A DNA stretch of 12,714 nt, taken from Firmicutes bacterium UBA4874. Lineage in GTDB: Bacteria > Bacillota > Clostridia > Caldicoprobacterales > DTU083. The DNA lies in NCBI GenBank assembly GCA_002399435.1, contig DHDO01000113.1, positions 45,147-57,860 on the forward strand, read 5' to 3'. A model generated the notes under the pieces. It worked only from the letters and a program-made list of their open reading frames with translations, searched no databases and was not told the origin of the DNA. Of the stretch, positions 1-5,114 are shown one piece after another (positions within the stretch are counted from its first letter, which is position 1; every line of letters starts with the position of its first letter). The translations under genes were made by a program, and so were the position numbers.

Positions 1-45
1 ACCATCCTGTTTATCCTGAACTTTGTTCTTATGGCCATTATCTAG
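1..45 (+). CDS. C-terminal end of a probable membrane protein (partial)
   Basis: Frame 1 is open from the first base to a TAG at 43-45. It encodes 14 residues, TILFILNFVLMAII, which are almost entirely hydrophobic and look like the end of a transmembrane helix. A strong terminator begins 17 bases after the stop, as expected for the 3' end of a plus-strand gene converging on the dapB operon. The fragment is too short to assign a family. An open frame this short could occur by chance, so the call rests mainly on the hydrophobicity and the terminator position. Confidence 0.5.
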   Translation, partial: TILFILNFVLMAII

Positions 46-61
46 CAGCAATCATTACGGC

Positions 62-100
62 AAAAAAAGCTTTTCCCGGATCTTCGGGAAAAGCTTTTTT
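62..100. terminator. Bidirectional intrinsic terminator
   Basis: A perfect inverted repeat pairs 63-78 with 85-100, giving a 16-bp stem (core GCTTTTCCCG / CGGGAAAAGC) with a six-base loop GATCTT. The stem starts with an A run and ends with a T run, so RNA from either strand forms a GC-containing hairpin followed by U residues. It can end the plus-strand gene stopping at 45 and the minus-strand asd-dapA-dapB operon, whose last stop codon is at 183. Confidence 0.92.
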
Positions 101-156
101 ACCATTCTCATTCTCTTTATTGTGTTTCTTCGTGTCTCAGAGCATGGAAAGCATCG

Positions 157-194
157 TTACAGGTGAAAGTTCCAGGTGAGATTTACAGGTGAAA
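157..194. repeat. Short direct repeat spanning the dapB stop codon
   Basis: The 12-mer TTACAGGTGAAA occurs at 157-168 and again at 183-194, 26 bases apart, with a partial third copy (CAGGTGA) at 173-179. The copy at 183-194 holds the last three codons and stop of dapB on the minus strand. The copy at 157-168 lies just past the stop and would encode the same end in a different frame. This looks like a small local duplication at the gene's 3' end. I see no functional implication. Confidence 0.6.
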
Positions 195-1403
195 CGCCTC
201 CAGAATGGATTCCACAGCACGTTTTTCATCCTGGCGCGGGAGGATCACAGCGATTTTTGTTTCGGAAGTGCTGATCATTTTTACCCGGATGTCCTGCTCT
301 GCCATGATTTCAAAGACTTTCGCGGCAACTCCGGGCTGTCTTTCCATGCCAGGGCCTTCCACGGTCAGCCTGGTGATATCGGAGCAGGTATTGGCTTTTA
401 CAGAGGAATCTCCGACTTTGCATTTCTCCAGGATCTGCATGGCATGATCCTGTTCCTGCTGCGGCAGGGTGAAGGAAAGGCGGAAGCCACCGTTTTCCGG
501 TACTGTTTGACTGATCAGATCGATGACAATATCCTGTTGTGCCAGCTTCCCGAAAATCTTCGCTGCAAATGTCGGATCATCCGAGTCGCAATTTACAGTG
601 ATCATGGCTTCCTCATTGTTGGTATGGATATTTGTAACAGCATTCTGATCCAGCATGATATCCTTCATGTTGTACAGGCCTGTCTTTTTGCCCGCCAGAT
701 ATTGGACAGCCGTCAGGGCACCCAGTGCGAAAATCTGCTTTGACTGCGCCTGGTGCGTGATTTCCAGTGTTTCGTCCGGCCCGGCGAAAAGAACCGAATG
801 TTCCCCGGCAATGGTACCGCCCCGTATGGAATGGATCCCGATTTCATCTTTGGAACGCTTGTCGGATTTGGAATGTCTCCCGTAAACATAGTGCCTGGAG
901 TTTAAAAATGCCTTGTTTGCCGCTTCCGCCAGGGAGTAAGCCGTGCCACTGGGAGAGTCTGCTTTCTGATTGTGATGCTTTTCGATGATTTCAATATCAA
1001 AGCGTTCTCCCAGAACCGAAGCAGCCTGGTTTACCAGCTCATACATCAGATTCACACCCAGGGCCATGTTGGCTGCCTGGAAAATCGCAATTTCCTTCGA
1101 TGCCTGTCGGATTTGCTCCATATCCTGGTCAGACAGCCCCGTGGTTGCAATGACCAGGGGCGTTTTGCCCTTCTTTGCATATTCCAGCAGATCGGGCAGG
1201 GCGGAAGGAGAGGAAAAGTCCAGAATCACGTCTCCCTGTTCCGTCATGTCTGAAAATCTTTCATATACGGGAAAAAGATTGGATTTGTTTCCGGAATACT
1301 TATCAATTCCGGCTACGATCCGGATTTCCGGATTCGCATCTGCTGCACCGACAACGGTTTGACCCATTTTCCCGTTGCAGCCGTGCAGAATCAATTTTAT
1401 CAT
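183..1403 (-). CDS. dapB: 4-hydroxy-tetrahydrodipicolinate reductase fused to a tandem ACT regulatory domain
   Basis: DapB reduces the dehydrated HTPA ring to tetrahydrodipicolinate with NAD(P)H in the cytoplasm, toward diaminopimelate and lysine. Residues 1-250 are a complete DapB. The nucleotide-binding loop GCNGKMG is at 8-14, the catalytic/substrate segment EKHHNQKADSPSGTA at 141-155, a conserved RGG at 194-196, and the usual C-terminal end GKKTGLYNMKDIM at 238-250. Classical DapB proteins end there at about 250-270 residues. This one continues to 406. Residues from about 255 to 406 match the regulatory part of aspartokinase: a lead-in strand (AVTNIHTNNEEAMITV, 255-270), ACT1 (about 266-335), and ACT2 (about 343-406) with PGVAAKVFEIMAEQDIRVKM and the ISTSE signature at 377-381. 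No kinase domain is present. GGAGG lies 10 bases before the ATG. dapA ends 21 bases upstream, so the genes are co-transcribed. The DapB identity is very secure. That the ACT pair binds lysine or another end product is an inference. Confidence 0.95.
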   Translation of the reverse strand: MIKLILHGCNGKMGQTVVGAADANPEIRIVAGIDKYSGNKSNLFPVYERFSDMTEQGDVILDFSSPSALPDLLEYAKKGKTPLVIATTGLSDQDMEQIRQASKEIAIFQAANMALGVNLMYELVNQAASVLGERFDIEIIEKHHNQKADSPSGTAYSLAEAANKAFLNSRHYVYGRHSKSDKRSKDEIGIHSIRGGTIAGEHSVLFAGPDETLEITHQAQSKQIFALGALTAVQYLAGKKTGLYNMKDIMLDQNAVTNIHTNNEEAMITVNCDSDDPTFAAKIFGKLAQQDIVIDLISQTVPENGGFRLSFTLPQQEQDHAMQILEKCKVGDSSVKANTCSDITRLTVEGPGMERQPGVAAKVFEIMAEQDIRVKMISTSETKIAVILPRQDEKRAVESILEAFHL

Positions 1404-1424
1404 AGGTAAAATACCTCCGTTCGG

Positions 1425-2303
1425 TTACTTTAATCCATATTCATGCATTTGCTGTTTCAGCAGGGACAGATGGTTCTCCGCCATGTCGGCAAGAGGCAGG
1501 CGAAGCGGACCCATGTCGAACCCCATGAGGTTCATGGCCGTTTTGACCGGAATGGGATTGACTTCACAGAACAAAGCATCGATGAGGGGAAGAAGCTTCA
1601 GCTGCAGATCCAGGCTTTCCTTAAAATGGCCATTCATAAACTCCGCAACCATCCGATGGGTATCCCGCGGGGCGACATTTGCCACGACGGAGACCACTCC
1701 TTTTCCTCCGGCAGCCAGCAGCGGAACCACCATATTGTCATTTCCCGAATAGATGTCGACGGATTCGCCGCAGAGGCGTCGCATCTCCAATACCTGGGCA
1801 ATGTTTCCGCTGGCTTCCTTGATGCCAATGATGTGCGGCAGCCCGGACAGCTCCTTCATTGCCGCGGGAGATACGTTCATGCCGGTCCGGCTGGGCACGT
1901 TGTAAAGGATAATGGGAATATGAACGGCATCATTGATTTCCCGGTAATGGGCAATGAGCCCTCTTGCGTTGGTTTTATTATAATAGGGGGTAACTGCCAG
2001 GACGGCATCCGCTCCCAGCTTTTCTGCTTCCATGGAGGCCCGGACGACTTCGGCGGTATGATTGCCTCCGACTCCGGCCAGTATCGGCACCCGTTTTGCG
2101 GTTTTCTCCACGGTATATCGGATGACGGAGGCTTTTTCCTCCCTGGACATGGTAGCCGGCTCTCCGGTTGTACCACAGACCAGCAAAGCATCTGTCCCCT
2201 GTTCTATCTGGAACGCAATGGTTTTGCCCAGAGCTTCCAGGTTGATTCCTTCCTTGTTGAATGGTGTCGCCATGGCGACACAGGAACCGGTAAAAAGACC
2301 CAT
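1425..2303 (-). CDS. dapA: 4-hydroxy-tetrahydrodipicolinate synthase
   Basis: DapA condenses pyruvate with aspartate semialdehyde, the first step committed to diaminopimelate/lysine. The 292-residue product is the normal length for this TIM-barrel, class I aldolase family. Visible active-site elements are GTTGE (44-48), TPYYNK (105-110, with the tyrosine that reaches across the dimer), YNVPSRTG (134-141) and the Schiff-base lysine K162 in IGIKEASG. The N-terminal ATPF (12-15) is also typical. The ATG is preceded by AAAGGGGA about nine bases upstream. The gene sits between asd and dapB on the same strand, 74 bases after asd and 21 bases before dapB, which gives pathway order within the operon. 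Allosteric lysine inhibition of DapA varies between lineages and cannot be read from the sequence with confidence. Confidence 0.97.
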   Translation of the reverse strand: MGLFTGSCVAMATPFNKEGINLEALGKTIAFQIEQGTDALLVCGTTGEPATMSREEKASVIRYTVEKTAKRVPILAGVGGNHTAEVVRASMEAEKLGADAVLAVTPYYNKTNARGLIAHYREINDAVHIPIILYNVPSRTGMNVSPAAMKELSGLPHIIGIKEASGNIAQVLEMRRLCGESVDIYSGNDNMVVPLLAAGGKGVVSVVANVAPRDTHRMVAEFMNGHFKESLDLQLKLLPLIDALFCEVNPIPVKTAMNLMGFDMGPLRLPLADMAENHLSLLKQQMHEYGLK

Positions 2304-2377
2304 GGTAAAGTCCCCTTTCCTTTCTTTATTCTGCCATTGTCAGTTGTCAGTTTGCTCTTCGTCTATCGTCTCTCTCT
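2304..2377 (-). repeat. Purine-rich short-word repeat in the asd-dapA spacer
   Basis: On the minus strand the 74-base spacer and the last codons of asd are mostly purine and built from overlapping words: GACAGA, GAGAGAGACGA, TAGACGA, then ACTGACA twice in succession. The 8-mer ATGGCAGA occurs at 2386-2393 (inside the end of asd) and again at 2330-2337. No hairpin terminator is visible, so read-through from asd to dapA is expected. It looks like slippage-generated filler rather than a regulatory site. Confidence 0.45.
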
Positions 2378-3415
2378 TCAGTCTGTCTGCCATCTGTTCT
2401 CCTGTCCTAATTTACCCTTTTCCCGGTAATCAATCAGCCGCTGTGCGATTTGAACGGTGTTGGTCGCCGCTCCCTTGCGGATATTGTCTGCCACGACCCA
2501 GAGGTTTACGCCGCTTTTCACACTTTCATCCCGGCGGATTCTTCCGACAAAGACCTCGTCCCGGTCCTCCGCATCAATCGGCATGGGATAGCGGCATTTG
2601 GCCGGATCGTCCACCACCACAATGCCTTCCGCATGGGAAAGGGCCTGTTTCAGGTCGTCGAGCTCAAAGCCTCTTTCAAACTCCACGTTTATGGATTCGC
2701 TGTGGCTGTAAAATACGGGTACCCGTACGGCAGTGGCTGTAATAGCCAGCAAGGGTTCCCCCAGTATTTTTCTTGTTTCATTGATCATCTTCATTTCTTC
2801 CTTTGTATAGCCATTCTCCAGGAAATCATCGATGTGAGGCAGACAGTTGCCGAAAATGGGATGCGGGAATTTCTTTGGCGCTTCCCCGTGCATGCCCTGT
2901 TCCAGATCGGAGTACCCCTGCATTCCTGCGCCGGAGACTGCCTGATAGGTGGAATACACGATTCTTTTGATCCGATAGCGGTCGTGCAGGGGCTTCAGCG
3001 GAACGACCGCCTGGATGGTGGAGCAGTTTGGATTGGCAAGGATTCCGTGATGCCGGAGGATATCCTGCGGATTGACCTCAGGTACCACCAGGGGAACCTT
3101 TGGATCCATTCTCCAGGCGCTGCTGTTGTCAATGACGACAATTCCCTTCTGTGCGGCGATGGGGGCAAATTTCCTGCTGACTTCTGCTCCGGCGGAAAAG
3201 AGCGCAATGTCAATGTCCTTTCCATCAAAACATGTATCGGTCAGCTCTTCCACGGTAAACTCCCGCCCCATGAACGGAAGTTTTTTCCCTGCAGAGCGGG
3301 CGGACGCAAACAGGTAATAGTTTTCGACCGGCAGTTTTCTTTCCTGAAGCACCTTGAGAAATTTGCGGCCCACCATTCCGGTGGCTCCCACAATGGCAAT
3401 ATTATATTTTTTCAA
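2378..3415 (-). CDS. asd: Aspartate-semialdehyde dehydrogenase
   Basis: Asd reduces aspartyl-4-phosphate to aspartate semialdehyde with NADPH, the branch point for lysine, threonine and methionine. Counting from the upstream ATG at 3421, the product has the nucleotide loop GATGMVG (12-18), the catalytic cysteine C133 in NPNCSTIQ, the SGAG loop (163-166) and the catalytic histidine H240 in RVPVFYSHSESINVEF. The length, about 345 residues, is normal. Start choice: GGAGG at 3424-3428 is only 2 bases from the ATG at 3421 but 8 bases from a TTG two codons later at 3415. I therefore prefer TTG, giving MKKYNIAIVGATG. The ATG form would add MT at the front. It is the first gene of the minus-strand asd-dapA-dapB operon, behind a long structured leader with a terminator. 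The C-terminal codons lie in a purine-rich repeat region. Confidence 0.96.
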   Translation of the reverse strand: MKKYNIAIVGATGMVGRKFLKVLQERKLPVENYYLFASARSAGKKLPFMGREFTVEELTDTCFDGKDIDIALFSAGAEVSRKFAPIAAQKGIVVIDNSSAWRMDPKVPLVVPEVNPQDILRHHGILANPNCSTIQAVVPLKPLHDRYRIKRIVYSTYQAVSGAGMQGYSDLEQGMHGEAPKKFPHPIFGNCLPHIDDFLENGYTKEEMKMINETRKILGEPLLAITATAVRVPVFYSHSESINVEFERGFELDDLKQALSHAEGIVVVDDPAKCRYPMPIDAEDRDEVFVGRIRRDESVKSGVNLWVVADNIRKGAATNTVQIAQRLIDYREKGKLGQENRWQTD

Positions 3416-3423
3416 TGTCATTT

Positions 3424-3428
3424 CCTCC
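3424..3428 (-). promoter_or_regulatory. Ribosome binding site that favours the TTG start of asd
   Basis: The minus strand reads GGAGG, followed by AA and ATG, then ACA and TTG. Two bases between GGAGG and ATG is too close for normal initiation, whereas eight bases to TTG is close to optimal. This supports initiation at 3415 in the same frame. Confidence 0.6.
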
Positions 3429-3528
3429 GTTTTCTGTCTTTCTGCATATTGGGACAGGAAGAGACCCCGTTATCAGGATATGCAAAAAGCAAGACGAAAA
3501 GTTCCGGATCCCCGGATCCCGCTCCCTT

Positions 3529-3560
3529 AAAAAAGCAAAAACGGCTGATCTTGTCAGCCG
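3529..3560 (-). terminator. Intrinsic terminator in the leader of the lysine operon (possible attenuator)
   Basis: Read on the minus strand, CGGCTGA (3554-3560) pairs perfectly with TCAGCCG (3542-3548) across a five-base loop CAAGA. It is followed at once by TTTTTGCTTTTTT. This is a typical intrinsic terminator about 90 bases after the predicted transcription start and about 110 bases before asd. I see no convincing second promoter between it and asd, so operon expression probably needs read-through. I could not find an obvious competing antiterminator helix by eye. Confidence 0.8.
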
Positions 3561-3565
3561 CCTCA

Positions 3566-3650
3566 GATTCGGGCAGCATCATACGGTATATGATATATGC
3601 CGCTCCTAAAAGCAGTATGCTCCATCCATAGTCGGATGGCCCGGAATCTT
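3566..3650 (-). ncRNA. Structured 5' leader of the asd-dapA-dapB operon, family not recognised
   Basis: The predicted transcript starts near 3648-3650. Its first 85 bases can form a closed three-way junction with almost no unpaired joints. P1 pairs 3639-3648 (GATTCCGGGC) with 3566-3574 (GCCCGAATC), with one bulged C. P2 is the hairpin CATCC-GACTAT-GGATG at 3623-3638. P3 starts with AGCAT/ATGCT (3617-3621 with 3575-3579) and contains an inner AT-rich hairpin, GGCATAT-ATC-ATATACC. An intrinsic terminator follows five bases later. The conserved cores of the lysine riboswitch, T-box (GGTGGNACCGCG), SAM, purine and cyclic-di-GMP riboswitches are not visible. It could be a metabolite sensor, a protein-bound attenuator, or a short terminated sRNA. 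The promoter and terminator are solid, but the fold is a hand prediction. Confidence 0.5.
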
Positions 3651-3656
3651 TTTTTC

Positions 3657-3685
3657 ATCATAACATCACCGCTGCGGAATGTCAA
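3657..3685 (-). promoter_or_regulatory. Sigma-A promoter of the asd-dapA-dapB operon
   Basis: The minus strand carries a perfect -35 TTGACA (3680-3685) and a -10 TATGAT (3657-3662), one mismatch from consensus, with a 17-base spacer (3663-3679). The expected start is near 3648-3650, at or just after a run of seven A. That leaves a leader of about 230 bases before asd. Confidence 0.88.
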
Positions 3686-3687
3686 TC

Positions 3688-3716
3688 GTTTCAAATAACC
3701 TGAAATCATCTGAAAC
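3688..3716. other. Inverted repeat between the divergent promoters (possible operator)
   Basis: GTTTCA (3688-3693) and TGAAAC (3711-3716) form an inverted repeat separated by 17 bases, with an additional TGAAA at 3701-3705. CTGAAA thus occurs twice with a 10-base period. The element lies directly upstream of the -35 of the lysine operon and about 36 bases upstream of the -35 of the M20 gene, a sensible place for a shared operator. A further short inverted repeat, TTGTA-N6-TACAA, is at 3728-3743. Both are short and may be chance. Together with the promoters, leader and terminator, these are what I see in the 420-base gap between asd and the M20 gene. Confidence 0.25.
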
Positions 3717-3752
3717 CCAGGGTAGCATTGTATAAATGTACAAAAGGTTGTG

Positions 3753-3781
3753 TTGAAGAACCTGTATCATTGGAATATAAT
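3753..3781 (+). promoter_or_regulatory. Sigma-A promoter of the M20 amidohydrolase gene
   Basis: TTGAAG (3753-3758) and a perfect TATAAT (3776-3781) are separated by exactly 17 bases. Transcription should start near 3788. This rules out the GTG at 3750 as the translation start of the following gene. Confidence 0.85.
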
Positions 3782-3842
3782 AAAAGTTGGAAAAAAAGTC
3801 CTGCTCCATATGGGAAAAGAATCGGGGAGGGTTTCTCACATC

Positions 3843-5024
3843 ATGGAAGATTTCAACTTGCCGCTGGACAGGGATATCCTGCAGTTGCAGGATCATGTCA
3901 TTCGTCATCGGCGCTGGCTCCATCGGCATCCGCAGACCGGCTTCCGGGAAGAGGATGCAAGGGATTACATTCTTCGGGCATTGAGGGGCATGCATTTTGA
4001 CAGGATCACTGTTTTGGCGGGGACCGGCATAAAAGCGGTTCTCCGGGGCACCTGCCCGGTCCGGACCCTGGCGTTTCGGGCGGATATGGATGCTTTGGCT
4101 GTTCCGGAAAAGACAGGGCTGGAGTTCGCCTCGGAATATGATGGCTTCATGCATGCGTGTGGGCATGATGGCCATATGGCCATGCTGCTGGGATTCGCAC
4201 AATGGCTGTCCGAAAACCGTGACCGCCTGAAGGACAATGTGGTGCTGCTGTTCCAGCCTTCGGAGGAGTCCGTGGGAGGAGCTTCTCCCATGATACGGGA
4301 AGGCGCTTTGGACGATCCGGAGGTGGATGCCATTTTTGGCTACCATATCATGCCGGAGGTTCCCCAGGGCAAAGTCGGACTGAAGGCAGGGCCACTGATG
4401 GCTTCCACCTGTGAGTTCGGGATTGACATAATGGGAAAAAGCGCGCACGGGGCAATGCCGCAGAAAGGGATTGATGCCATTCTGGTGGCCTCCTATTATA
4501 TTACCATGCTGCAGGGGATCCTGACCCGGAAGGTGGATCCTCTTTCCCAGGCATTGATTACCGTTGGAAAGCTGGAGGCAGGACAGGCGAGGAATGTACT
4601 GGCATCCAGGGCGCATATGGAAGGTATTCTGCGCACCTTTGACAGCAGGGTTGCGGAAAGCATAAAGCATGACATGATGGATCTTCTTGCCGGACTGGAA
4701 CGAAGTTTTGGCGTAACAACGGATTTTCGTGATCTGGTTTATTATCCGCCTGTCGTCAATGATCCGGAATGGACAGCCCGGGTGAAGGAAATCCTTCCCG
4801 GGGGTATGTTTTATCCCGCCCATCCTCTGATGATCGCGGAGGACTTTGCCTGGTATCAGCAGAAGGTTCCGGGAGTTTTCCTGTTTCTGGGGAGCCGGAA
4901 CGAAGAGCTGGGATACATTCATCCCCTTCATTCCGATCGGTTTCAGTTTGACGAGGAAATTCTCCTGACAGGGATTCAGCTGGATAAGAATATTCTGCTT
5001 GGGTTGGGTGGAATTGTGGAATGA
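3843..5024 (+). CDS. M20D-family metal-dependent amidohydrolase / N-acyl amino acid deacylase
   Basis: M20D enzymes are cytoplasmic di-metal hydrolases that cleave amide bonds of N-acylated amino acids (hippurate, N-acetyl-diaminopimelate, indole-acetyl conjugates). From the ATG at 3843 the product has 393 residues, typical for the family. Visible elements: RHPQTGF (28-34), RADMDAL (79-85), metal ligands in HACGHDGH (104-111), FQPSEE (137-142) with the catalytic glutamate pair, YHIMPEVPQGKVG (167-179), and a C-terminal HPLHSDRFQFDEE. The inserted dimerisation domain is also present (GIDIMGKSAHGAMPQKGIDA). The frame is open from a GTG at 3750, but the promoter at 3753-3781 excludes that start. 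GGGGAGG at 3824-3830 supports 3843. Divergent placement next to asd-dapA-dapB makes N-acetyl-diaminopimelate deacetylase a reasonable hypothesis. However, M20D paralogues are common and the N-acetyltransferase partner is not in the window, so the substrate is unassigned. Confidence 0.9.
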   Translation: MEDFNLPLDRDILQLQDHVIRHRRWLHRHPQTGFREEDARDYILRALRGMHFDRITVLAGTGIKAVLRGTCPVRTLAFRADMDALAVPEKTGLEFASEYDGFMHACGHDGHMAMLLGFAQWLSENRDRLKDNVVLLFQPSEESVGGASPMIREGALDDPEVDAIFGYHIMPEVPQGKVGLKAGPLMASTCEFGIDIMGKSAHGAMPQKGIDAILVASYYITMLQGILTRKVDPLSQALITVGKLEAGQARNVLASRAHMEGILRTFDSRVAESIKHDMMDLLAGLERSFGVTTDFRDLVYYPPVVNDPEWTARVKEILPGGMFYPAHPLMIAEDFAWYQQKVPGVFLFLGSRNEELGYIHPLHSDRFQFDEEILLTGIQLDKNILLGLGGIVE

Positions 5025-5027
5025 TCA

Positions 5028-5056
5028 TTGAACAATTGGTCAAACTCTGTTACAAT
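5028..5056 (+). promoter_or_regulatory. Sigma-A promoter of the DUF624-like gene
   Basis: TTGAAC (5028-5033) and TACAAT (5051-5056) are separated by 17 bases and begin right after the stop codon of the amidohydrolase gene. The predicted start is near 5063, about 50 bases before the ATG. No terminator is visible between the two genes, so read-through from the amidohydrolase gene may add to expression. Confidence 0.75.
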
Positions 5057-5114
5057 GTTTAAAATAGCTTATCTGAGGGGAAACAATAAATTACGATAGA
5101 GGAAGGATGTTCGC

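Noticed and set aside
1443..2429. 328-codon open frame on the plus strand opposite dapA
   Set aside because: It mirrors dapA, has a His/Gly/Phe-rich composition without domains, and no ribosome site.
2450..3631. 393-codon open frame on the plus strand opposite asd
   Set aside because: asd is unmistakable on the minus strand. This frame also runs through the operon promoter leader and terminator, and its product has no domain.
3566..3650. Lysine riboswitch or lysine T-box in front of asd
   Set aside because: The expected conserved cores are not visible, and the segment before the terminator is only about 90 bases, shorter than either element.
3750..3842. N-terminal extension of the M20 protein from a GTG at 3750 or an ATG at 3810
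   Set aside because: The GTG lies just before the -35 of a consensus promoter, so it would not be in the mRNA. The ATG at 3810 lacks a ribosome site, while GGGGAGG precedes 3843.
3666..4931. 421-codon open frame on the minus strand opposite the M20 gene
   Set aside because: The plus strand has a complete M20D protein with all metal ligands, a promoter and a ribosome site. The antisense product is Cys/His/Pro/Gln-rich with no recognisable domain and is explained by codon bias of the real gene.
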